DNA of 5,088 nt from Cyanobacteria bacterium K_DeepCast_35m_m2_023. GTDB taxonomy: Bacteria > Cyanobacteriota > Cyanobacteriia > PCC-6307 > Cyanobiaceae. The notes under the pieces are model-generated. The model had not been told where the DNA came from and made no database searches. It worked only from the letters and a program-made list of their open reading frames with translations. The DNA lies in NCBI GenBank assembly GCA_016882345.1, contig VGQR01000172.1:1-5088 (forward strand), given 5' to 3'. Both the position numbers and the translations under genes were made by a program. Below are positions 1 to 5,088 of the stretch, piece after piece. Every line of letters begins with the position of its first letter. The first letter of the stretch is position 1.

Positions 1-57
1 AGCGTCGAGCAGGTACTGGCCTATCTGGCTGCGCAGGGCGTGATTCCTCAGCCCTGA
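1..57 (+). CDS. C-terminal fragment of an unidentified protein
   Basis: An open frame enters from the left edge and ends at TGA 55-57. It encodes only the tail SVEQVLAYLAAQGVIPQP. The codon choice (gtc, ctg, gcc, gcg) matches the neighbouring genes. The first half of the tail would form a short amphipathic helix, which is compatible with many small cytosolic proteins, but it is too short to name a family. The stop lies inside the 3' end of the convergent membrane-protein gene, whose stop codon occupies 48-50, so the two genes overlap tail to tail by 10 bp. That the fragment is coding is inferred from its clean, in-frame run to the window edge and from its composition. No motif proves it. Confidence 0.5.
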   Translation, partial: SVEQVLAYLAAQGVIPQP

Positions 58-1118
58 GGTTCCCCCTGCCTGAGCTGCAGCGCCCAGGCATCGAGAAAGG
101 TCTTGGTGCAGCTGGCCAGCGGCACCGCCAGCAGCAGCCCCAGCAGATCGCCCAGGCCCAGCAGGCTGCCCAGACGCGCCCCCAGCGGCAGGCAGATCAG
201 CAGCCAGGCGGGTTGCAGCCCCACGATGCTGCCCATCAGCCGGGGCTGGATCACCTGATCCACCACCTGGCCCACGGCAATGGCCGCCGCCAGCACCTCC
301 AGGCCCGTGCGCGGATCGTCCAGGGCCAGCAGCAAGCTCACCAGGGTGATCGTCAGGGCGCTGGCGTAGGGAACCAGGGTGGTGAAGCCGATCGCCACTG
401 CAAACAGCACGCCATAGGGGATCGCCAGCACCGTGAACACCACGATCTGGGCACCGCTGAGGATCAGGGCCAGCAGCACCTGGCCGGCGAAATAGCCGCG
501 AAAGGTGCGGTTGAGCGTTTGCCCCACCAAGGAGCGCACGCTAGGCGGCAGCCACTGCAGCAGCCCCTGGCTGATGCGCTCGCCCCCCAGCAGCAAAAAC
601 ACCGCCAACACCACCACGATCAAGGTGTTGACCGTGAGGCTGACGGTGGCGCCCAGCAGCCCCAACAGCTGCTGGCTGAGGCGGCTGGCCAGTTGGCTGG
701 TGCGCGAGAGCAACTCGCTGCTGATGTCGCCAAAGTCGGTGGGCAGGCCGCGCTCAGCCGCAAAGGCCTGCACGCGGTTGAGCAGGATCTCGCCCTGCTC
801 GAGCCAAGAGGGCAGGGCCGTGATCAGCTCGCCCAGCTGCTCGATCAGCCGGGGCACCAACCACAGCGCCGCCAGGGCCAGGCCCGCCAGGGTGACTCCG
901 GTCACCGCCAGCAGGGCCAAGGGCCGCGGCACGCCTAGGCCCTGCAGCGCCCGGCTGGGGATATCAAGCAAAAAGGCGATCAAGGCCGCCGCCACAAACA
1001 ACGCCGGGAACGGGGCCAGCGGCAGCAGCAACTGGCGCAGCACCCACAGGTTGAGCACCAGCAGCGGCAGGGCCAGACCGGCCTTGAGCCAGGGGGGCAG
1101 CACCAGGCGCTCAAGCAC
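48..1118 (-). CDS. AI-2E/PerM-family transporter (UPF0118), polytopic inner-membrane protein
   Basis: This is a 356-residue, very hydrophobic protein of the AI-2E transporter/PerM family (Pfam AI-2E_transport), close to the usual family length of about 340-370. Hydrophobic segments lie near residues 14-34, 37-52, 66-88, 155-178, 212-234, 236-264, 271-288 and 302-346. The soluble loop at about 90-150 (acidic, SQLASRL-type helices) is typical of the family. The signature C-terminal region is clear: VVDQVIQPRLMGSIVGLQP (285-303), then PLGARLGSLLG (311-321) and LLLAVPLA (328-335). Family members have been linked to autoinducer-2 export or to ion (Na+/H+) transport, so the substrate here cannot be told from sequence. 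The start is GTG at 1118, supported by a strong GAGGAGG Shine-Dalgarno 7 nt upstream. The gene sits 12 bp after purE on the same strand and is probably co-transcribed and translationally coupled with it. Its 3' end overlaps the convergent gene at 1-57. Confidence 0.9.
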   Translation of the reverse strand: MLERLVLPPWLKAGLALPLLVLNLWVLRQLLLPLAPFPALFVAAALIAFLLDIPSRALQGLGVPRPLALLAVTGVTLAGLALAALWLVPRLIEQLGELITALPSWLEQGEILLNRVQAFAAERGLPTDFGDISSELLSRTSQLASRLSQQLLGLLGATVSLTVNTLIVVVLAVFLLLGGERISQGLLQWLPPSVRSLVGQTLNRTFRGYFAGQVLLALILSGAQIVVFTVLAIPYGVLFAVAIGFTTLVPYASALTITLVSLLLALDDPRTGLEVLAAAIAVGQVVDQVIQPRLMGSIVGLQPAWLLICLPLGARLGSLLGLGDLLGLLLAVPLASCTKTFLDAWALQLRQGEPQG

Positions 1119-1125
1119 GGCTGCG

Positions 1126-1132
1126 CCTCCTC
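1126..1132 (-). promoter_or_regulatory. Shine-Dalgarno site embedded in the purE stop codon
   Basis: Read on the minus strand, the sequence is TGAGGAGG followed by 7 nt and the GTG start of the transporter gene. The TGA is the purE stop (1133-1131), and the GAGGAGG core starts at its second base. This is a near-perfect complement of the 16S rRNA 3' end. It fixes the GTG at 1118 as the start and points to ribosomes that finish purE re-initiating on the downstream gene. Confidence 0.8.
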
Positions 1133-1709
1133 AGGCCATCTGTTGCAGGTAAGCGCTGCTGCCCAGCTGCTGCAAGCGCGCATCCTTGGCCACCACCTGG
1201 TCATGCAGCTCGGCGCGGTAGGCGGCCACGCGCTCGGCCAGGGCCCCATCGGCGGTCGCCAGGATCTGGGCCGCCAGCAGGCCCGCATTGGCGCCGTTGC
1301 CGATGGCCACCGTGGCCACCGGGATGCCCGCCGGCATCTGCACGATGCTGTGCAGCGAATCGACGCCGCTCAGCGCCCGGGTCTGCACCGGCACGCCGAT
1401 CACCGGCAGATGGGTGAGCGAGGCGACCATGCCGGGCAGGTGGGCCGCCCCGCCGGCGCCGGCAATGATCACCTTGAAGCCGCGGCCGGTGGCCTGCTGG
1501 GCAAAGGCCACCATCTCGAGCGGGGTGCGGTGCGCTGAGAGCACCCGCACCTCCACGCCGATGCCGAAGCGCTCGAGCATGGCCACCGCCGGCTGCATGG
1601 TGGGCAGATCGGAGTCGCTGCCCATCACCACCGCCACCTGGGCCGACTGGAAATGGGCGGATGCAGCGGTCGATTCAGCCAAAGGGCGTAGGCGCAGCAA
1701 GACTGGCAT
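1131..1709 (-). CDS. purE: PurE, N5-carboxyaminoimidazole ribonucleotide mutase
   Basis: A 192-residue cytosolic class I PurE that converts N5-CAIR to CAIR in de novo purine synthesis, acting after PurK. Class I enzymes form octamers. The diagnostic motifs are in order: [10 protein letters not shown] (25-34, phosphate/CAIR loop), LSAHRTP (57-63, with the catalytic histidine at 60), [12 protein letters not shown] (83-94, with the second active-site histidine at 90) and [17 protein letters not shown] (121-137). The conserved domain begins at about residue 25 and is complete. I chose ATG 1709 because it is the only ATG between nagA and the MGSDSD motif. The first 24 residues are not family-conserved, so a start at TTG 1700 or 1682 is possible. 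The frame stays open far upstream through antisense nagA, so no stop codon brackets the start. There is no clear Shine-Dalgarno. The gene diverges from nagA and leads into the AI-2E-family gene. Confidence 0.95.
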   Translation of the reverse strand: MPVLLRLRPLAESTAASAHFQSAQVAVVMGSDSDLPTMQPAVAMLERFGIGVEVRVLSAHRTPLEMVAFAQQATGRGFKVIIAGAGGAAHLPGMVASLTHLPVIGVPVQTRALSGVDSLHSIVQMPAGIPVATVAIGNGANAGLLAAQILATADGALAERVAAYRAELHDQVVAKDARLQQLGSSAYLQQMA

Positions 1710-1724
1710 TGTCTCGTGTCTGCC

Positions 1725-2912
1725 ATGCGCTGGCTCAGCAACGTTCGTCTGCCCCAGGCCCGCCGCTGCCGCCATGGCGACAGCGGCCTCTGGCGCATCG
1801 GGCTGGAAGCGGACGAAGCCAGCGGCAGCGAGCTGATCACAGCAATCGAGCCGATCGCGGCGGGCGGGGCGGCCGCCGGCACGAGCTGGGACGGCGACTG
1901 GCTCAGTCCAATGGGCGTTGATCTGCAGATCAACGGCGGCCTGGGCCTGGCGTTTCCCGAGCTCACCCCCGCCGACCTGCCACGGCTGGCCGAGCTGCAG
2001 CAGCTGCTCTGGCGCGACGGCGTCGAAGCGATCTGCCCCACGCTCGTGACCTGCGGCATCGAGCCCCTGCGCCAGGCGCTGGCGGTGCTGGCCCAGGCCC
2101 GGGCCGAGCAGGCCCCCAACCGCTGCCGGCTGCTGGGGGCCCATCTGGAGGGGCCTTTCTTGGCCCACGGGCGGCGCGGCGCCCACCCCGAGCAGCACCT
2201 GGCGGCCCCCAGTGCCGAAGCCCTGCACGCGCGGATCGACGGCTTCACGGGCGGGGCGACTGGCGACATCGCGCTGATGACCCTGGCGCCCGAGCTCGAG
2301 GGCGCCGCCGAGGTGATCGCCGCCCTGCGCCGCCTGGGCGTGGTGGTGAGCCTGGGCCACAGTGCCGCCAGCGAAACCGAGGCCGCTGCGGCCTTTGGCA
2401 CCGGCGTCGCGCTGGTGACCCACGCCTTCAACGCCATGCCGGGCCTGCACCACCGCCAGCCCGGCCCCCTGGCCGCCGCCCTGCTGCGCGGTGACGTGGC
2501 CCTGGGGCTGATCGCCGATGGGGTGCACGTGGCGCCGTCGATGGCGGTGCTGCTGCAGCGATTGGCACCTGAGCAGGTGGTGCTGGTCAGCGATGCCCTG
2601 GCCCCCTACGGCCTGGGCGAAGGCCAACACCGCTGGGACGAACGGCTGCTGATCGTGGCCGATGGCAGCTGCCGCCTGGCGGACGGCACCCTGGCGGGGG
2701 TCACCCTGCCCCTGCTCGAAGGAGCCCGGCGCCTGGCCGCATGGAGCGGCGAACCGGGCCGCGCCATCGCTGCCGCCACCGTGCTGCCCCGGCAGGTGTT
2801 GGGCGATCAGCGCAGCATCGCCGCGCTACTGCTGGGACGGCCGCTGGGCCACTGCCTGCGCTGGAGCGCAGAGCGCGAGGGACTCAGCTGGCGCACAGCC
2901 GCCCAGGCATGA
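1725..2912 (+). CDS. nagA: NagA, N-acetylglucosamine-6-phosphate deacetylase
   Basis: A 395-residue amidohydrolase-superfamily TIM-barrel enzyme that removes the acetyl group from GlcNAc-6-phosphate to give glucosamine-6-phosphate, in amino-sugar and cell-wall recycling. The usual length is about 380-390. Active-site motifs follow the E. coli NagA pattern: VDLQING (65-71, where many amidohydrolases have HxH but NagA has QxN), HLEGPF (140-145, metal ligand Glu142), GHS (211-213, metal ligand His212), THAFNAMPG (232-240, metal ligand His233), HHRQPG (242-247), IADGVHV (263-269, substrate His268), LVSDALAP (287-294, catalytic Asp290) and GTLAG (321-325). All expected catalytic residues are present. 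The loop before the first motif reads SPMG where PG-[FLV]-[IV]D is more usual, a minor deviation. ATG 1725 is preferred because [10 protein letters not shown] resembles the normal N-terminus. GTG 1716 in the same frame would add three residues. Neither start has a visible Shine-Dalgarno. The gene is divergent from purE. Confidence 0.93.
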   Translation: MRWLSNVRLPQARRCRHGDSGLWRIGLEADEASGSELITAIEPIAAGGAAAGTSWDGDWLSPMGVDLQINGGLGLAFPELTPADLPRLAELQQLLWRDGVEAICPTLVTCGIEPLRQALAVLAQARAEQAPNRCRLLGAHLEGPFLAHGRRGAHPEQHLAAPSAEALHARIDGFTGGATGDIALMTLAPELEGAAEVIAALRRLGVVVSLGHSAASETEAAAAFGTGVALVTHAFNAMPGLHHRQPGPLAAALLRGDVALGLIADGVHVAPSMAVLLQRLAPEQVVLVSDALAPYGLGEGQHRWDERLLIVADGSCRLADGTLAGVTLPLLEGARRLAAWSGEPGRAIAAATVLPRQVLGDQRSIAALLLGRPLGHCLRWSAEREGLSWRTAAQA

Positions 2913-2961
2913 CGGCGCGCTGCACTGGTGAACGCTCTGTCTCGCGACCTTGGCTGGGCTC

Positions 2962-3003
2962 GCCTTGGCAAGGTGATCACCATTGTTGACACCTTGCCAA
3001 GGC
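2962..3003. repeat. 14-bp perfect inverted repeat with nested palindromes (terminator or operator candidate)
   Basis: The arms GCCTTGGCAAGGTG (2962-2975) and CACCTTGCCAAGGC (2990-3003) are exact reverse complements separated by 14 nt. As RNA this would be a very stable hairpin about 50 nt after the nagA stop, which suits a transcription end or a 3' stability element. No T-run follows, although cyanobacterial terminators often lack one. Each arm also contains an 11-bp self-palindrome with an odd centre (CCTTGGCAAGG at 2963-2973, CCTTGCCAAGG at 2992-3002; centres 29 bp apart). The 10-bp palindrome GGTGATCACC (2972-2981) bridges the left arm and the loop. A further CCTTGGC lies at 2948-2954. This arrangement fits paired dimeric-regulator sites as well as a hairpin. 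The function is inferred; the symmetry is directly visible. Confidence 0.65.
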
Positions 3004-3223
3004 AGGCCGCCAACCCCAACTGCCCGGATCGCGCGCTGGGTTCCGCGCCAGTGTTGGGACCCGCGACAGGTGCCGAGGAACCAAACCTCCATGCCCCCCC
3101 TCTGACGTGCTGACGCCTGCCTGATCACCGTTGAACGGGGCTACAAGGCCGGATGGCTCTGAACGCATCGAGGCAAGAACGCACGCTCTGCTTGGACAGC
3201 TGGCCATCTTCAGAAACCTGATG

Positions 3224-3241
3224 CCCAATCTGCAGATTGGG
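3224..3241. promoter_or_regulatory. 18-bp perfect palindrome overlapping the TpsB ribosome-binding region
   Basis: CCCAATCTGCAGATTGGG is a perfect 18-bp palindrome with no central spacer, ending 13 bp before the ATG at 3255. The G-run that could serve as ribosome-binding site (3239-3243) begins inside the right arm. This suits either an operator for a dimeric repressor placed over the start of the gene, or an RNA stem that would hide the ribosome-binding site, although a hairpin would need to open several central base pairs for its loop. It does not match the NtcA, LexA or Fur consensus sequences I know. The function is inferred. Confidence 0.5.
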
Positions 3242-3254
3242 GGACCTGCTGTTG

Positions 3255-5021
3255 ATGCGTTGGTGCCGCATCCCTCTGGCCACGGCCGTTCTGGTGTGCT
3301 CGATGGCGCCAGCGCTGGCGCAGCTGGATCCACGACTCACCAATCCCGGCCTGCAGCAGCAGCAGGAGCTTGAACAGCTGCGCCAGCAACGGCTGCCCAA
3401 GGTCCAGCAAGGGGAGCCCGAGCCCCTGCTCCAACCAGCGCCAAAGCCCCAGCCGCCCCCTGACGGCGAGGCCCGCCTGCTGATCCGCCGAGTCGAGGTC
3501 CAGGGCGCCAGGGCCATCCCCGCTGCAGCGATCGCGGCGCTGTTTCAACCCCTGCTGAGCACCACCAGCCAGCCCAGACCGGTGCGCTTTGCCGAGGTGC
3601 AGGCAGCGCTCGACGCGGCCACCAACCTCTATCGCGCGCGCGGGTACTTCATCAGTCGCGTCGTGGCACCCAGCGGCGGGTACGCCAACGGGGTTCTCAC
3701 CGTTGTCGCCATCGAAGGCTTCCTCGAAGCGGTGCAGGTCACCGGCAAAGGCGGTGCAGCCCTGCAACGCTGGACCCGGTTCTACCTGCAACCGGTCTTG
3801 AGTAGCGGAGCCAACCCGCTGCCGATCCGGTTCCAGGACCTCGAACGCCAGCTGCTGTTGCTGCAGGGGGTGGGCGGGATGCGCTTCCAGGCATCGCTCA
3901 ACCAGGGCAGCCGATTCGGCGGTTCGACCCTGGTGATTGAACTCGACCCCAAGGTGATCAACGGATCGCTCAGCCTCGACAACAACGTGCAGCCGCTGCT
4001 GGGCGCCTACCAGCTCACGGCGCAACTGCAGACCGCAGTGCTCAGCGGGCCACAACCGCTGCAGGTGAACCTGTTTGGCGGCAACGCGTTTCCATACCCG
4101 GGCGGTCTGGCCAGCGGCGCCTTCAGCCTGGCCACACCCCTGGGCAACCGCGGCCTGCGGCTGGCGGGCATCGGCAGTGTCACCAGCACCAGCAGCACCA
4201 CCACGCCGATCAATGTCGGGGGCATCCCCGTCGCCCTGAGCAGCGGCGGCCAAAGCTGGCTGGGCAACCTGGCGTTGCGCTACCCGCTGCTGCTCACCCG
4301 CCAGGGCTCGCTGGGAATCTCCCTGGCCGGCGAGGTGCAGAACACCACCAGCAACACCTACCTCGACAGCCAGCTGGCGATTGCCAACCCCAGCCGGCTG
4401 CGGGTGCTGCGGTTGGGGGTCGACGGATCGGTCAGCACCGCGACCTACGCCAGCAGCGCCACCCTGCAGATCAGCCAAGGCCTACCGATCGCCGACGCCT
4501 ACGACAGCACCACCAACGCCGAAAGCGGTGGCCTGCTCGAACAGGGCAGCGTCAGTTACACCAGCGCCCGACTGAGCCTGCGCCACCAGCAACGGCTGGG
4601 CCGTGGCAACACCTTTTTGACCGCGACCGGTAGCGGCCAGCTGAGCAGCAAGGTGCTGCCTGCCTCCGAAGACTTCAGTTATGGCGGGCCGTTGTTGGGC
4701 CGGGCTTACCGCGGCAGCTACCTGATCGGCGATCAAGGGGCCGCTGCCGGACTCGAGCTGTCCCAAGGCTTTTTTCGAGGCCAGTGGAGCTTGAGCCCGT
4801 TCGTCTTCGGCGACGTTGGCGTGGCGTCCAACAACGGTGGCATCCCAGCCCCCGTAAACTACCAGGCGTCGAGCTATGGCATCGGCCTGCGTGGCAGCTG
4901 GGGCTCGGCAGGCAGCTTCGAACTGGGCTGGGCGATTCCGTCGGGGGGCTATCCGGAATCGACGGGCCGCGCCGGTCCTGCCAACTCGATTGTGTATCTG
5001 CGGGCCACGGTGGGTTTCTAA
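3255..5021 (+). CDS. TpsB/FhaC/ShlB-family two-partner-secretion outer-membrane transporter
   Basis: A 588-residue Omp85-superfamily protein that would export a TpsA partner (adhesin, hemagglutinin or toxin) through the outer membrane. Domains in order: signal peptide 1-22 (Arg2, Arg5, hydrophobic core, cleavage after APALA); Q-rich helix 34-48 matching the FhaC plug helix H1; proline-rich linker 52-70; POTRA1 at about 75-152 (RRVEVQGARAIP, LYRARGYFISRV, VAIEGF); POTRA2 at about 153-233 (VQVTGKG to VIELDPK); barrel from about 237 to the end, rich in alternating beta strands. The loop-6 hairpin motif is seen as GRAYRGSYLIGDQG (482-495), with Arg483 in the place of the key VRGF/Y arginine. The protein ends in ATVGF, a classic C-terminal Phe signal for BAM insertion. 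The length fits the family (about 550-590). ATG 3255 is chosen because it gives a clean signal peptide and has GGGGGA 10 nt upstream; TTG 3237 would add six residues. No TpsA is in the window. FhaC-like rather than BamA/Toc75, because there are two POTRAs and a plug-type helix. Confidence 0.92.
   Translation: MRWCRIPLATAVLVCSMAPALAQLDPRLTNPGLQQQQELEQLRQQRLPKVQQGEPEPLLQPAPKPQPPPDGEARLLIRRVEVQGARAIPAAAIAALFQPLLSTTSQPRPVRFAEVQAALDAATNLYRARGYFISRVVAPSGGYANGVLTVVAIEGFLEAVQVTGKGGAALQRWTRFYLQPVLSSGANPLPIRFQDLERQLLLLQGVGGMRFQASLNQGSRFGGSTLVIELDPKVINGSLSLDNNVQPLLGAYQLTAQLQTAVLSGPQPLQVNLFGGNAFPYPGGLASGAFSLATPLGNRGLRLAGIGSVTSTSSTTTPINVGGIPVALSSGGQSWLGNLALRYPLLLTRQGSLGISLAGEVQNTTSNTYLDSQLAIANPSRLRVLRLGVDGSVSTATYASSATLQISQGLPIADAYDSTTNAESGGLLEQGSVSYTSARLSLRHQQRLGRGNTFLTATGSGQLSSKVLPASEDFSYGGPLLGRAYRGSYLIGDQGAAAGLELSQGFFRGQWSLSPFVFGDVGVASNNGGIPAPVNYQASSYGIGLRGSWGSAGSFELGWAIPSGGYPESTGRAGPANSIVYLRATVGF
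3528..3535. repeat. HIP1 octamer GCGATCGC
   Basis: A single copy of the highly iterated palindrome GCGATCGC typical of many cyanobacterial genomes. It lies within the POTRA1 coding region (codons for Ala-Ile-Ala near residue 93). It is the only exact copy I noticed in the window, so it is weak support for a cyanobacterial origin and not evidence of HIP1 enrichment. Confidence 0.5.
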
Positions 5022-5088
5022 TTGCCACGGCTCGCACTACAACGAAGGGAAGCCCCGTCACGCTGCGAGCCACGAGGATGCCGAAACG

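Larger units (their letters stand above)
2913..3254. other. Palindrome-rich intergenic region between nagA and the TpsB gene
   Basis: This 342-bp gap holds no convincing gene: the short open frames in it have no recognisable domain, ribosome-binding site or consistent codon pattern. It contains the long inverted repeat at 2962-3003, a weaker stem at 3038-3044/3056-3062 (GGGTTCC with GGGACCC, one G-U pair), a C7 run at 3094-3100, an odd palindrome CCGTTGAACGG at 3128-3138, and the 18-bp palindrome at 3224-3241. It must hold the nagA transcription end and the promoter of the TpsB gene. I could not find a well-formed -35/-10 pair: TTGACA at 2986-2991 is a perfect -35 hexamer, but the -10 position (about 3009-3014) is GC-rich. 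Confidence 0.7.

Noticed and set aside
213..938. 241-codon plus-strand open frame across the AI-2E-family gene
   Set aside because: It is a low-complexity H/Q/A/G sequence opposite a well-formed membrane protein with family signatures and an ideal ribosome-binding site.
1710..2630. In-frame open extension upstream of purE (307 codons antisense to nagA)
   Set aside because: It is a GC-rich antisense shadow with repetitive G/A/Q/H composition and no domain, and nagA on the other strand is unmistakable. PurE never carries such an N-terminal domain.
2986..2991. Perfect -35 hexamer TTGACA
   Set aside because: No -10-like sequence lies 16-18 bp downstream (the region is GCCAAC-like) and the hexamer overlaps the inverted repeat, so I do not call a promoter.
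3038..3062. Stem GGGTTCC/GGGACCC as an attenuator or small RNA
   Set aside because: It has only seven pairs including one G-U, a plain loop and no T-run. In sequence this GC-rich such stems are common by chance.
3094..3100. C7 run as a phase-variation tract
   Set aside because: It is short, lies about 155 bp from the start codon and is not placed between recognisable promoter elements.
3192..3220. TTGGAC plus downstream sequence as a TpsB promoter
   Set aside because: The hexamer matches only weakly and the bases at -10 spacing (AACCTG) do not resemble TATAAT.
3288..3305. Cys15 of the TpsB signal peptide as a lipoprotein cysteine
   Set aside because: The residues before it (VLV) do not fit a lipobox, and a good signal peptidase I site (APALA) follows, as expected for an outer-membrane barrel.
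3131..3373. Small open frame starting at TTG in the nagA-TpsB gap
   Set aside because: It has no ribosome-binding site, runs into the TpsB gene in another frame and has no recognisable domain.
3210..4478. 422-codon minus-strand open frame across the TpsB gene
   Set aside because: Its Q/A/G/H-rich composition is what antisense reading of GC-biased codons produces. The plus strand has a full TpsB domain order and a signal peptide.

Overview
The window looks like chromosomal DNA from a GC-rich unicellular cyanobacterium of the Synechococcus/Cyanobium type. The grounds are the strongly GC-biased third codon positions, the divergent purE/nagA pair that I recall from picocyanobacterial genomes, one HIP1 octamer (GCGATCGC), and a cyanobacterial-style outer-membrane secretion protein. 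This assignment is inferred from gene content and base composition, not from a marker gene.

Layout, left to right: (1) the last 18 codons of an unidentified plus-strand gene (1-57), whose 3' end overlaps the convergent neighbour by 10 bp. (2) A minus-strand two-gene unit. purE (1709 to 1131) encodes the N5-CAIR mutase of purine synthesis. It is followed 12 bp later by an AI-2E/PerM-family membrane protein (1118 to 48), whose Shine-Dalgarno sequence is built into the purE stop codon. (3) nagA (1725-2912, plus strand), N-acetylglucosamine-6-phosphate deacetylase, which diverges from purE with only 15 bp between the two preferred starts. (4) A 342-bp gap (2913-3254) without a convincing gene but rich in palindromes. 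It has a 14-bp perfect inverted repeat with nested palindromes at 2962-3003 and an 18-bp perfect palindrome at 3224-3241, just before the next start codon. (5) A complete TpsB/FhaC-type two-partner-secretion outer-membrane transporter (3255-5021) with signal peptide, glutamine-rich plug helix, proline-rich linker, two POTRA domains and a 16-strand-type barrel ending in phenylalanine. (6) 67 bp of trailing sequence with a weak inverted repeat and a possible start of the next gene at 5078.

The left half is housekeeping (purine synthesis, amino-sugar recycling, a membrane permease). The right half looks like the front of an accessory two-partner-secretion locus. The TpsB protein should export a large adhesin, hemagglutinin or contact-dependent toxin (TpsA), which is not in the window and would most likely lie just downstream. 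I see no CRISPR array, tRNA, rRNA, transposase or phage gene. I did not find a clearly new system. The most unusual signals are the palindromes in the nagA-tpsB gap, especially the one abutting the tpsB ribosome-binding region.
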